A stretch of DNA of 36,742 nt, taken from Streptomyces tricolor (lineage in GTDB: Bacteria; Actinomycetota; Actinomycetes; Streptomycetales; Streptomycetaceae). The stretch is from assembly GCF_002155905.1 (NCBI RefSeq), contig NZ_MUMF01000117.1:1-36742 (forward strand). The letters are read 5' to 3'. The notes under the pieces are model-generated. The model was not told the DNA's origin and did not search any database. It saw nothing but the letters and a program-made list of their open reading frames with translations. A program made the translations under genes and the position numbers. Positions 1 to 7,071 of this stretch are shown piece by piece (the first letter of the stretch is position 1; every line of letters begins with the position of its first letter).

Positions 1-1848
1 CGCCGCCGCGCCGCCCACCAGCGGCACCTTCGCCGTCGTACGGGACAGGTCCACGGTGAGCGTCGGCCGGGTGGACGGAGGGTCGATGAGGTCCTTGTCC
101 GTGCCGGCGACGATCAGCGCCAGGCGGTGCCCCGCGGGAACGACGTGGTCGGTGGCCGCGAGGTCCAGGGTGATCGTGTACGCCCGGCCCGGCGTCAGCG
201 GGCCCCCCGCGGCCGGCCAGGCGTAGTGGCCGAGGTCGGCCCAGCCCCGGCTGACCACGGTGTAGTCGACGGCGGCCGTCTTCGCCGCCGTCTCCTTGAA
301 GCAGGCGCTGTCCCCGGCCGTGCTCTCGCCCCAGCACGTGCGGTCGGCCAGGGTGGTGATGCCCTCGGCCCTGTCGGCGTAGTCGCGGATGGTGTCGGGG
401 CCGACGTCGACCAGGACGGCGGACAGGTGGGCGGAGCCGGTTGTCGGGGTCACGGTGACCGTCACCTGGCCGGACCCGGCCAGCCGCAGGTCCCGGCGGA
501 GGGGCGCGGTGAGGAATCCCGCCTTCTCGGGCGTGGACGTGGTCAGGTGCGCGGCCCAGTCGGTCTCGCTGAGAGACGGGTCGTCCGTGAAGGTCTCGGT
601 GCCGGCGGCCGGGCGCAGCCCGAGCGTGCCGACCCCGGCCCGGCTGCCGGCGGCCGGGTGCAGCACGGCGGCGCGGGTGCTCCGCGGCGGCCAGACGGTG
701 GAGGTGACCCACTGGTCGGGGTGGCGTTCGATGTCGGCCATCGGCTCGCGGTCGATGCCGTTGTCGTAGCCGAGGAGTTCATGGTCGAACCAGCGGTGCA
801 GCGTGTCGACCCACGCGCCGCGCCGGAAGTCGAACGGGTCGACGTGCCCGGTCTGGGACAGCCAGATCTTCCGCCGCACACCGTTGCGGCCGAGCGCGTC
901 CCACCACTGCCCGAAGTGCTTGGCGCGGACGTTGAGGTCCTGCATGCCGTGGACCAGGAACACGCTGGCGCGCACCTGGGCCGCGTCCTCGACGTAGTCC
1001 CGTTCGGTCCACAGCGGGGTCCAGTCGCCGCTGCGCGGGCTGCCGTCGGCGAGCTTCTGCCGTACGGCCGCGCAGTGGGCCCGCGCGTCGGCGCTCTCCA
1101 CATAGCCGGCCAGTTCGTCGGGGCCGCCGTCGTAGAGCGGGGCGCCCTGGGCGAAGTAGTAGTCGTACCAGGAGGAGATGGCGCCGATGGGGACGATGGT
1201 CCGCAGGCCCTTGACGCCGGTGGCGGCGACACCGTTGGCGATGGTGCCGTCCCAGCTCTTGCCGATCATTCCGGTGCGGCCGTTGGTCCAGCCGGCCGTC
1301 ACCGGAGTGTCGCCGGTGCGGCTGGTGTACGCCCGGGCCCGGCCGTTCAGCCAGTCGATCACGGCCTTGGCGGACTGGATCTCGGAACGGCCGCCGACGT
1401 CGACGCAGCCGGCGGAGCGGTTGGTGCCGGTGAGGTCGACACCGATGAAGGCGTAGCCGCGCGGCACGAAGTAGTTGTCGTAGAACAGCGGCATCTGGAC
1501 GACACGGCCCTGGGCGTCGTACGTCTTGCGCTGGCTCTCGTTGCCGCGCCCGCAGCAGGAGTAGTACGGGCTGGCGTCCATGATGACGGGCACCTTGCGG
1601 CCCTGCCGGGCCGGTTCGGCGGGCCGGACGATGTCGGCGGCGACGCGGTCGGTCCTGCCGTCGCCGTCCTCGTCGAGGCCGGTGTCCACCCAGACGGACT
1701 CTCGGACGGCGTCGGCGTAGGAGTAGACGGGTCTGCTCTCCCGGGGCGCGGCCTGGGCGGCGGCCGGGGTCACGAAGACGGCCGTCAGGGCGGCTACGGC
1801 GGCGCTGACGAGCGTTCTCCGGATCGTGGAGCGCGTGCGTTTCGGCAT
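1..1848 (-). CDS. Xaa-Pro dipeptidyl-peptidase, secreted S15/CocE-type alpha/beta hydrolase (3' end off window)
   Basis: Reading frame open from ATG 1848 to the left edge, 616 residues visible, no stop seen, so the C-terminus is missing. The N-terminus has an Arg/Lys stretch followed by an Ala/Val-rich hydrophobic segment (about residues 10-33), a probable secretion signal. The S15/CocE catalytic triad is in the expected order: Ser198 in GKSWDGT, Asp304 in HGMQD, His335 in QTGHVDPFD. After it comes the beta-rich C-terminal jelly-roll domain typical of PepX and cocaine-esterase relatives. The family removes Xaa-Pro dipeptides from peptide N-termini; outside the cell this would help digest Pro-rich peptides. 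It is divergent from the secreted M1 peptidase gene at 2026, which fits extracellular protein catabolism. Strict X-Pro specificity is inferred from family resemblance. Confidence 0.88.
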   Translation of the reverse strand, partial: MPKRTRSTIRRTLVSAAVAALTAVFVTPAAAQAAPRESRPVYSYADAVRESVWVDTGLDEDGDGRTDRVAADIVRPAEPARQGRKVPVIMDASPYYSCCGRGNESQRKTYDAQGRVVQMPLFYDNYFVPRGYAFIGVDLTGTNRSAGCVDVGGRSEIQSAKAVIDWLNGRARAYTSRTGDTPVTAGWTNGRTGMIGKSWDGTIANGVAATGVKGLRTIVPIGAISSWYDYYFAQGAPLYDGGPDELAGYVESADARAHCAAVRQKLADGSPRSGDWTPLWTERDYVEDAAQVRASVFLVHGMQDLNVRAKHFGQWWDALGRNGVRRKIWLSQTGHVDPFDFRRGAWVDTLHRWFDHELLGYDNGIDREPMADIERHPDQWVTSTVWPPRSTRAAVLHPAAGSRAGVGTLGLRPAAGTETFTDDPSLSETDWAAHLTTSTPEKAGFLTAPLRRDLRLAGSGQVTVTVTPTTGSAHLSAVLVDVGPDTIRDYADRAEGITTLADRTCWGESTAGDSACFKETAAKTAAVDYTVVSRGWADLGHYAWPAAGGPLTPGRAYTITLDLAATDHVVPAGHRLALIVAGTDKDLIDPPSTRPTLTVDLSRTTAKVPLVGGAAA

Positions 1849-2025
1849 GCGCGGACGGTACTCCGGCCAAGTCCCGCGCAGAAGAGGGCTTTCCGTGGCA
1901 CGTGACGGCTGAATGGCGATCGTGTGACAGCAGGGGCCATGGACAGGCCAGAGGTCACCGGGACTGAATAGGCTCCGACCAGAGTTCTCCGAACGGACTT
2001 GCAGTCCCGACGACTTGGAGCTGAC

Positions 2026-3513
2026 GTGCACCGCAGAATCATCGCGCCGGGCGCACTGGCGGCGGCCTCCCTCCTGCTGGCGATCCCGGCATCGGCCGCG
2101 AGCTACGTCCCCGGCGCGCCGGGCATCGGCGACCCCTACTACCCGTACTACGGCAATGGCGGCTACGACGTCTCCCACTACGACCTGAGGCTGCAGTACC
2201 AGCCGAAGACGGACGAGGTGCAGGGCACGGCGACGATCCTGGCGAGGACCACCCAGGATCTGGCCAGCTTCGACCTGGACTTCCTGCTGGACGTCAGCGA
2301 GGTGCGGGTCAACGGCGCCAAGGCTTCCTTCACGACGTCCGGGCAGCACGAACTGGTCGTCACCCCGAAGACCCCGCTGGCCAAGGGCACGCCCCTCACG
2401 GTGGTGGTGCGCTACTCCGGGTCGCCGTCGACGAAGAGCGCCTACGGCTTCACCTCCTGGCACCGCACGCCCGACGGCGGCGTGGCCGCGAACGAGCCCG
2501 AGGCCGCGTGGTGGTGGTTCCCGAGCAACGACCACCCCACCGACAAGGCCACCTACGACGTGTCGGTGGCCGTCCCGGACGGCACCCAGGCCATCTCCAA
2601 CGGCACCCTGCAGTCGACCACGTCGAAGCTGGGCTGGACCCGCTACAACTGGCGGCAGAACAAGCCGCAGGCGACCTACCTGGCCACCCTCGCGGTCGGG
2701 AAGTTCGACATCACCACCGGCACCTCCGAGGGCGGGGTGCCCGTCATCAACGCCTACAGCAAGGACCTCGGTGACTACGACGGTGCCGCGCGGGCCAGCG
2801 TGGAGCGCACCGGGGAGATCGTGGACTGGCTGAGCGGCTACTTCGGGCCGTATCCGTTCAGCACGGCGGGCGGTTACGTGCCCAACACCACCACCGGGTA
2901 CGCCCTGGAGACGCAGACCCGCGTCTACTACAGCCCGCGGCAGTTCGCGAACGGCTCCAACACCTCCGTGGTCGTGCACGAGCTGGCCCACCAGTGGTAC
3001 GGCGACTACGTGTCGGTCAAGGGCTGGAAGGACATCTGGGTCAACGAGGGCTTCGCCCGGTACGCGCAGTGGCTGTGGTCCGAGCACGAGGGCGAGGGCA
3101 CCGCGCAGGAACTCGCCGACTACGTGTACGCCTCGCACCCGGCCGACGACGCCTTCTGGACGGTGAAGCCGGGCGACCCGGGCCCGGACGAGCAATTCAG
3201 TTCCGCCGTCTACGACCGGGGCGCCCTCGCCATCCAGGCGCTGCGCAACGAGGTCGGTGACGACGCCTTCTTCGCCATCCTGAAGGGCTGGCCGAAGAAG
3301 CACGCGTACGGCAACGCCTCGGTGGCCGACTTCCAGAAGTACGCCGAGCAGGTGTCCGGCAAGCCGCTGTCGGCGCTGTTCGACACCTGGCTGTTCCAGC
3401 CGACGAAGCCGGCCGCGCCGTCGGTCCGCGCCCTGGTGAAGACGGGTACGGCGGTGGCGCAGCCGAAGTCGTGGAAGAAGATCGAGGCGACGAACGAGGT
3501 GCACGGGCACTGA
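2026..3513 (+). CDS. Secreted M1-family zinc metallopeptidase
   Basis: 495 residues from GTG 2026. This start is preferred over TTG 1999 because GGAG at 2017-2020 sits 5 nt upstream and the protein then begins with a normal signal peptide (MHRRII, then an Ala/Leu-rich core ending ASAAS near residue 25). The gluzincin motif is complete: His318-Glu319-x2-His322, then 18 residues, then Glu341 in NEGFAR. These are the zinc ligands and catalytic Glu of M1 aminopeptidases. The N-terminal part is the beta-sandwich M1 domain (DLRLQYQPKTDEVQGTA region). Length is short compared with 850-residue cytoplasmic PepN, as is usual for secreted actinomycete M1 enzymes. Predicted role is trimming amino acids from extracellular peptides. 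It shares a 177-bp divergent intergenic region with the dipeptidyl-peptidase gene. Confidence 0.92.
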   Translation: MHRRIIAPGALAAASLLLAIPASAASYVPGAPGIGDPYYPYYGNGGYDVSHYDLRLQYQPKTDEVQGTATILARTTQDLASFDLDFLLDVSEVRVNGAKASFTTSGQHELVVTPKTPLAKGTPLTVVVRYSGSPSTKSAYGFTSWHRTPDGGVAANEPEAAWWWFPSNDHPTDKATYDVSVAVPDGTQAISNGTLQSTTSKLGWTRYNWRQNKPQATYLATLAVGKFDITTGTSEGGVPVINAYSKDLGDYDGAARASVERTGEIVDWLSGYFGPYPFSTAGGYVPNTTTGYALETQTRVYYSPRQFANGSNTSVVVHELAHQWYGDYVSVKGWKDIWVNEGFARYAQWLWSEHEGEGTAQELADYVYASHPADDAFWTVKPGDPGPDEQFSSAVYDRGALAIQALRNEVGDDAFFAILKGWPKKHAYGNASVADFQKYAEQVSGKPLSALFDTWLFQPTKPAAPSVRALVKTGTAVAQPKSWKKIEATNEVHGH

Positions 3514-3558
3514 GCCCCGGGCGCCTTCCGGCCCAGCGGCCCTGAGTCCCCGGGCGGC

Positions 3559-4476
3559 TCAGCGGCTCGGTTCGGCCGCCTGCCGCAGCAGCGCGTCCCG
3601 GCCTATCGCGTCCGCGCGGGCGGCCGGGACGGTGCATGCGTAGGCGCCCGCGATCGCGCCGTACCGGGCGCACCGCTCGGGCGGCTCGCCGCTGAGCCGG
3701 CCGTAGAGGAACGCGGCGGCGAAGGCGTCGCCCGCGCCGTTGGAGTCGACCACCGGCGCGGGCGGGTCCGCCGCCGGTATCCGGGTCAGCTCGCCGTCGG
3801 CGAGCAGATACGCGCCCTCCGCCCCGGCGGTGGCGACGACGGTCTCGGCCCGGCCCCGCTCGGCGATGCGCCGCATGGTCCGCTCGGGGTCGGCGAGGGC
3901 GGCGGCCGACAGGAAGACGACGTCGGCCGCGTGGGCGAACGGCTCGTGGTACGGGTTCTCGCCGTCCCAGTCGTGCAGGTCCGTGGAGAGCGGCACGCCG
4001 GTCTCCCGCAGGACGGGCAGGGCGTGGGCGCACGGCTGGGTGATGGTCACGTGCACATGCCGGCATCCGGTGGTCAGGGCGCGCAGGGTGGCCTCGGGGA
4101 AGCGGTCGTCGGGGTGGGCGCGGCTGGTGTCGTAGAGCGACAGGCGGCGGCCGTCCGGACCGACGAGGTTGACCGCCCGCTTGGTCCCGGCCGGCTGCGG
4201 GAGCGCGGTGAGGGCGATGCCGTGCTCGTGGTGCAGGGCGCGGACGAGGTCGCCCTCGGGGTCGTCGCCGAGCAGGTCGAGGTGGTGGGTGCGCAGGCCG
4301 AGCGCGGCCAGCCCCAGGGCGACGAAGTCTCCGGTCTGCCCGGCACGGGTGCGGATCCCGGAGTCGATCATGTAACTGTCGGCGTAGGGGAGGGGCAGCT
4401 CGGGGACGGGGATGATCGTGTCCACTCCGGCCCCGCCCAGCACCAGCACCTCGGCCGCGTCCGCGTGCCCGCTCAT
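3559..4476 (-). CDS. PfkB/ribokinase-family carbohydrate kinase
   Basis: 305 residues from ATG 4476; the longer upstream frame is rejected because GGGGAGG lies just upstream of 4476 and the codon overlaps the stop of the macro-domain gene (ATGA, 4473-4476). The start VLVLGGAGVDTI is a ribokinase-fold first strand. The PfkB signature 2 is intact (VDSNGAGDAFAAAF), with catalytic base Asp250 in GAGD and the anion-hole glycines. The family phosphorylates sugars, nucleosides or sugar phosphates with ATP; the substrate cannot be read from the sequence. Tight coupling with a macro-domain protein, which binds ADP-ribose-type ligands, suggests a ribose-containing substrate released from ADP-ribose or nucleoside turnover. 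That is inference only. Confidence 0.9.
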   Translation of the reverse strand: MSGHADAAEVLVLGGAGVDTIIPVPELPLPYADSYMIDSGIRTRAGQTGDFVALGLAALGLRTHHLDLLGDDPEGDLVRALHHEHGIALTALPQPAGTKRAVNLVGPDGRRLSLYDTSRAHPDDRFPEATLRALTTGCRHVHVTITQPCAHALPVLRETGVPLSTDLHDWDGENPYHEPFAHAADVVFLSAAALADPERTMRRIAERGRAETVVATAGAEGAYLLADGELTRIPAADPPAPVVDSNGAGDAFAAAFLYGRLSGEPPERCARYGAIAGAYACTVPAARADAIGRDALLRQAAEPSR

Positions 4477-4961
4477 CCGCCGTCCTCCCCGTGGTCGTAC
4501 ACCGTCACGGCGATCCCCCGGTCGACGAGCCGCTCGGTGACGAGCGGTTCGATCCGGGACCAGGTACCGCCCGCCAGGCCGCAGCCTATGCGGGGCATGT
4601 GCACCGACGCGCCGAGTCCGGCCACTTCGCCGGCGAGGCGGCCGAGGGCGGTGTCGATCGCCTCGTAGCGCACGGGGGCGCCCTTGCTGCCGGTTCTGAT
4701 GCCCCGCTGGCCGATCATGTTGGCCACCCACACGTACGGGTCGACCCGCACCAGCTGGACCGCGCCCAGGCCGAAGTCGTTCCTCGCGCGGTCGCGGTGC
4801 CAGGCGCGGTACGCCGCCTCCGGCTCCGGCCAGCGGCGTGACAGGGCCAGGACGAAGCCCTTGCCCCAGCCGCCGATGTCGTTGCAGACATGGGCGATCA
4901 CCTTGACGCCCTTGACCGACGGCACGGTGGCGTCACCCCGGACATACGTGATCTCCGACAT
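4473..4961 (-). CDS. Macro-domain protein (Poa1p/TARG1-like class)
   Basis: 162 residues from ATG 4961 (an alternative GTG lies one codon upstream); GAGAGAG about 10 nt upstream serves as RBS. Macro-domain landmarks are present: GDAT near residue 9, the ligand loop HVCNDIGGWGKGF near residue 25, and the phosphate-binding loop PRIGCGLAGGTW near residue 120. Single-domain proteins of this class bind ADP-ribose and some hydrolyse ADP-ribose-1''-phosphate or remove ADP-ribose from proteins. Which activity applies cannot be told from the sequence; the loop has Ala in GLAGG where TARG1 places its catalytic Asp. It is first in a two-gene operon with the PfkB kinase (ATGA overlap). A palindrome at 5082-5099 lies upstream and may be its operator. 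Confidence 0.88.
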   Translation of the reverse strand: MSEITYVRGDATVPSVKGVKVIAHVCNDIGGWGKGFVLALSRRWPEPEAAYRAWHRDRARNDFGLGAVQLVRVDPYVWVANMIGQRGIRTGSKGAPVRYEAIDTALGRLAGEVAGLGASVHMPRIGCGLAGGTWSRIEPLVTERLVDRGIAVTVYDHGEDGG

Positions 4962-5081
4962 CACGAAACATCTCTCTCGCGTCGTCGGCGTCTAGATCCG
5001 TGTTTGCGCAGCTCAGACGCTTCGTTGGTCGCAGCACCGCAGGTGGGGGCGACTGGGGTAGGCACCCCTCGGGCGTCGGGA

Positions 5082-5099
5082 ATCTAGATACAACTAGAT
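5082..5099. promoter_or_regulatory. ATCTAG-N6-CTAGAT palindrome, candidate operator of the macro/PfkB operon
   Basis: Perfect 6-bp arms around a 6-bp spacer, 120 bp upstream of the macro-domain start, with a related TCTAGAT at 4991-4997. The shape resembles operators of GntR-family repressors. Assignment to that family and to this operon is inference. Confidence 0.4.
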
Positions 5100-5166
5100 G
5101 AAGATGGCCGCGAGCAGATGTCGCTCGACGTGATCATCTCCCATCCGTCTCCCATGGGGAAACTTG

Positions 5167-5196
5167 AAGGCCCCCGCGAGCGATCGCGGGGGCCTT
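5167..5196. terminator. Strong hairpin, orphan terminator
   Basis: A perfect 13-bp stem (5167-5179 with 5184-5196) closes a GCGA loop. The minus-strand side is followed by the more T-rich TTCAAGTTTC, so it best fits termination of leftward transcription. No gene reads into it from either side. It may be a remnant of a transcription unit split by insertion. Confidence 0.6.
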
Positions 5197-5406
5197 CGGT
5201 TGCCGGCGCCGGCTCGGGCCAGGACGGGGTTTCCACCTGAGGGGGGACCTCATTCCCCGCCCTGGTCGCGTGGACCAACGACGGCAGCTTTCTCGTGACA
5301 CGGACGCGCCAGAGGCAGGCCGGGGTGGCTCTGGTGTGTCCGGTCGGGCAGCCGGGTTCCGCCCGCCCTCCGTCGAGGGGGTGCTCACGGTGGGCGGGCG
5401 GCCCGT

Positions 5407-5429
5407 CCGACACGGCCGCACCGTGTCGG
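5407..5429. terminator. Second orphan hairpin
   Basis: Perfect 9-bp stem CCGACACGG/CCGTGTCGG with a 5-nt loop, in the gene-free stretch. No U-rich tail and no gene clearly reads into it, so its function is uncertain. Confidence 0.35.
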
Positions 5430-5578
5430 GCTTGCTTGGGGGGTGGCGGATTGAGGCGTCAAGGAACAGCCGGATCGAACAGATGTGCGCTCCGGCATAT
5501 GCCATCCCAGCACACTCAGATGCCTTCTCGCTACACGGTGTGCTGCATATATCTGCTGGTACCCACCCTGAGCCAGAT

Positions 5579-5594
5579 TTACCACAGCTGGTAA
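5579..5594. promoter_or_regulatory. TTACCA-CAGC-TGGTAA palindrome upstream of the small XRE gene
   Basis: Perfect 6-bp arms around a 4-bp centre, ending 34 bp before GTG 5629, a position where a repressor would cover the promoter. It is likely the binding site of the adjacent XRE protein (autoregulation). No clear -10/-35 pair was found around it. Confidence 0.45.
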
Positions 5595-5628
5595 AGACTT
5601 CCGGACAAGATCATTCCAGTATGCGCGG

Positions 5629-5859
5629 GTGCACGACCCCCTCCCCGACTGGGTACCCCACCGCCGCCGCCAGATCGGGTTACAGATCCGCGACGCCCGC
5701 CGCACAGCCGGCCTCTCCCAGCTAGCCCTCGGGGAACGCATCAACCGCGACCACAAGACCATCAGCCGCTGGGAGAACGCGCTGACAGCCCCAGACCTCA
5801 CCGACCTGCTGCTCATCGCCGACGCCCTGGACGTCCCTCTCGCCGACCTCGTCCGGTGA
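5629..5859 (+). CDS. Small XRE-family (Cro/C1-type) helix-turn-helix protein
   Basis: 76 residues from GTG 5629, the only start codon near the conserved region. Almost the whole protein is one HTH_3 domain: IRDARRTAGLSQLALGERI, then the recognition part RDHKTISRWENA, then PDLTDLLLIADALDVPLADLV. Such single-domain proteins act as phage or element repressors binding as dimers; the palindrome at 5579-5594 is a natural target. Followed at once by a strong terminator (5861-5893), so it is monocistronic. It may be the lysogeny or superinfection regulator of this arm, but the large XRE protein at 7072-8301 is another candidate. Confidence 0.85.
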   Translation: MHDPLPDWVPHRRRQIGLQIRDARRTAGLSQLALGERINRDHKTISRWENALTAPDLTDLLLIADALDVPLADLVR

Positions 5860-5860
5860 A

Positions 5861-5893
5861 GGGCCCGGCCGCCAACCTCCGCCGGCCGGGCCC
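5861..5893. terminator. Bidirectional terminator between convergent genes
   Basis: Stem GGGCCCGGCCG (5861-5871) with CGGCCGGGCCC (5883-5893), 11 perfect pairs and an 11-nt loop. It starts 1 nt after the XRE stop and lies 6 nt past the stop of the minus-strand gene ending at 5900. Confidence 0.8.
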
Positions 5894-5899
5894 CGACCA

Positions 5900-6034
5900 T
5901 CAGCCCCGCGGCGGGCGTTCGTCGTCCCGCCGCGGCTGCGGCTCCCGCGGGTCACGCGACTCCGGCTGCTGCGCGCGTCGCCACGCCGTCACCAGCTCCT
6001 CGTACCGCGGGTCGATCCACTCAGGCATCGACAT
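5900..6034 (-). CDS. Small charged protein of unknown function, 44 aa
   Basis: ATG 6034 overlaps the stop of the preceding gene by one base (TGATG), a classic translational-coupling arrangement. The product begins MSMPEWIDPRYEELVTAWR and ends in an Arg/Pro/Asp-rich tail. The stop lies just before the shared terminator at 5861-5893. No family is recognised. Support comes from the coupled start, strong GC3 bias and position before a terminator rather than from homology. Confidence 0.6.
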   Translation of the reverse strand: MSMPEWIDPRYEELVTAWRRAQQPESRDPREPQPRRDDERPPRG

Positions 6035-6171
6035 CAGCTGCCGCACGCGCTGCACGGCTCGCTGCCGGTGCGAGCGAGGATGTTGCCGTTGTCATCCGTG
6101 AGGTACACGTCGGCCCGCGATCCCTGGCATCCGGGGGTCGGGCAGGGGACGTTCTGGCGTACTTCCGGCAT
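6034..6171 (-). CDS. Zn-ribbon small protein, 45 aa
   Basis: ATG 6171 with AGGTGA about 8 nt upstream. Contains CPTPGC near the N-terminus and CSACGS at the very C-terminus, with ADVYLTDDNGN between: a two-knuckle zinc ribbon. Proteins of this size are common in actinophages and Streptomyces accessory elements, where they probably bind nucleic acid or other proteins; no specific role can be given. It overlaps the upstream Zn-ribbon gene by 80 bp in another frame and is coupled to the downstream 44-aa gene by TGATG. Confidence 0.7.
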   Translation of the reverse strand: MPEVRQNVPCPTPGCQGSRADVYLTDDNGNILARTGSEPCSACGS

Positions 6172-6454
6172 CTTTGATCACCTCTGTCTTGTCAGTCCCG
6201 CAGAGCTGGCACCGGACCCGGTCCAGACGGGAAAGTCGTCCGTTTGCGTCATACCGGTACTCGTCGCGCACGGAGCCCTGGCAGTCGCTGGTCGCACAGG
6301 GCGCAGACCCCATGAGGTGCCCGTATGGGGTGGAGCGAGCCACGATCACCCCGCACACCTCCTGATTCAGGCACGGTAGGGGGTGGGTCCCTTCGTCGTT
6401 GACGATGTAGGCGACCATTTCTGGCAGGTGACAGTTGGGGCAGATGGCGGCCAT
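6092..6454 (-). CDS. Zn-ribbon protein, 120 aa
   Basis: ATG 6454 is chosen because AAGGAG lies 9 nt upstream; the in-frame ATGs further upstream sit on or before that RBS. It has four or more Cys pairs, with CPNCHLP at the N-terminus, CLNQEVC, CATSDC and CQLC. The spacing suggests two zinc ribbons in tandem (residues 5-40 and 55-90). The conserved part ends near KTEVIKDAG; the last 30 residues overlap the next gene's start in another frame. The stretch may be a natural tail, or the true stop may have been lost. It is likely a nucleic-acid or protein-binding accessory protein; no function is recognised. Confidence 0.65.
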   Translation of the reverse strand: MAAICPNCHLPEMVAYIVNDEGTHPLPCLNQEVCGVIVARSTPYGHLMGSAPCATSDCQGSVRDEYRYDANGRLSRLDRVRCQLCGTDKTEVIKDAGSTPERPLPDPRMPGIAGRRVPHG

Positions 6455-6528
6455 GCGGCGCATCTCCTTCGATGAGGCCATATGGGTAGCACATCGCCAA
6501 CGACGGCATACGAGTACCGGTTACTGCG

Positions 6529-6568
6529 GGGTCCGTCGCCGGTTCAGGGGCGATCCGGCGACGGACCC
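6529..6568 (-). terminator. Terminator after the 120-aa gene at 6614
   Basis: Perfect 14-bp stem GGGTCCGTCGCCGG / CCGGCGACGGACCC with a 12-nt loop, 46 bp past the stop at 6614. It separates the XRE/120-aa unit from the Zn-ribbon gene cluster. Confidence 0.75.
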
Positions 6569-6613
6569 ATGGCCACCCGTGCAGGTCCCGTCAGGTGGCC
6601 GCCGGCGCTCACC

Positions 6614-6976
6614 TCAAGCACCGGAGTCTGGAGCCAACACGCTGCCGCGGCGCGCCTCCCGCACCGCACGCACGAAGCCCGCCCCTTCCGGACACAGGCT
6701 GCTGTCGTCCACGCACTGCTCACACAACCGGCTGTGATCCACCAGCGTGTCCATCGCCCACCTCAGAGCGCACGGCCGGCAGGCCCGCGGGAACCAGCTG
6801 ACCCTGCCGCCGACGCGGCGCAGGCTCCGCTCGCCGAGGTCGACGGCCGTTCCCGGGCTGAGGCCCACGCCGTCGAACACGCAGGTGATCCCTCGCACCT
6901 GGTTCTGGGAGAGGGCGCTCACCTCGGGGAGCGGGAGCAGGGCGAACGCGTTGGCGCTCGCGGTGTCGCTGGGCAT
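6614..6976 (-). CDS. Conserved-type hypothetical protein with CRPC/CEQC motifs, 120 aa
   Basis: ATG 6976 with GGAGG 9 nt upstream. The C-terminal half has CRPC and CEQC plus a further Cys, a possible zinc site (about residues 66-95), with AMDTLVDHSRLCEQC between. The N-terminal half has no recognisable domain. It follows the large XRE/TPR regulator by 95 bp on the same strand and may be co-transcribed with it. It may be a partner or effector of that regulator, but this is only positional inference. Confidence 0.7.
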   Translation of the reverse strand: MPSDTASANAFALLPLPEVSALSQNQVRGITCVFDGVGLSPGTAVDLGERSLRRVGGRVSWFPRACRPCALRWAMDTLVDHSRLCEQCVDDSSLCPEGAGFVRAVREARRGSVLAPDSGA

Positions 6977-7040
6977 GCGTCAGGCCTCCACGATCAGCGT
7001 GTTCCGTCTCACACAACTGACCGTAGAGGCCTGGAAGTGA

Positions 7041-7069
7041 CCGAAGGACTACAGTGTGTATCCCTTCGG
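7041..7069 (-). terminator. Weak hairpin just after the XRE/TPR gene
   Basis: 7-bp stem CCGAAGG/CCTTCGG with a 15-nt loop, starting 2 nt past the stop codon. It may cause partial termination or mark an intercistronic RNA fold. Confidence 0.35.
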
Positions 7070-7071
7070 GG

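Larger units (their letters stand above)
4962..5628. other. Gene-free stretch, probable host/element junction
   Basis: 667 bases without a convincing coding region; the open frames present have no plausible start signals or recognisable protein pattern. It contains the 18-bp palindrome 5082-5099, a partial copy TCTAGAT at 4991-4997, two hairpins (5167-5196 and 5407-5429) not downstream of any visible gene, and a less GC-rich tract at about 5455-5625 before the small XRE gene. Host-type genes lie to the left and phage-type genes to the right, so the left attachment site is likely here. No tRNA-like structure or integrase gene was seen to mark it. Confidence 0.5.

Noticed and set aside
127..1905. 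Long plus-strand open frame (592 codons)
   Set aside because: It is the mirror of the peptidase gene on the minus strand; low-complexity Gly/Arg/Val composition and no domain.
1999..2025. TTG start for the M1 peptidase
   Set aside because: GTG 2026 has a well-spaced GGAG and yields a proper signal peptide.
4980..5150. tRNA or tmRNA as integration site
   Set aside because: No cloverleaf, T-loop GGTTCGA or CCA end could be found.
5544..5551. TGCATATA near the small XRE gene, like the core of the GTGTATATGCAC operator
   Set aside because: Only 8 of 12 bases agree and the site is single; chance match likely.
5270..5725. Plus-strand frame reaching into the small XRE gene
   Set aside because: It reads through the operator-like palindrome and overlaps the HTH gene in another frame; no RBS or domain.
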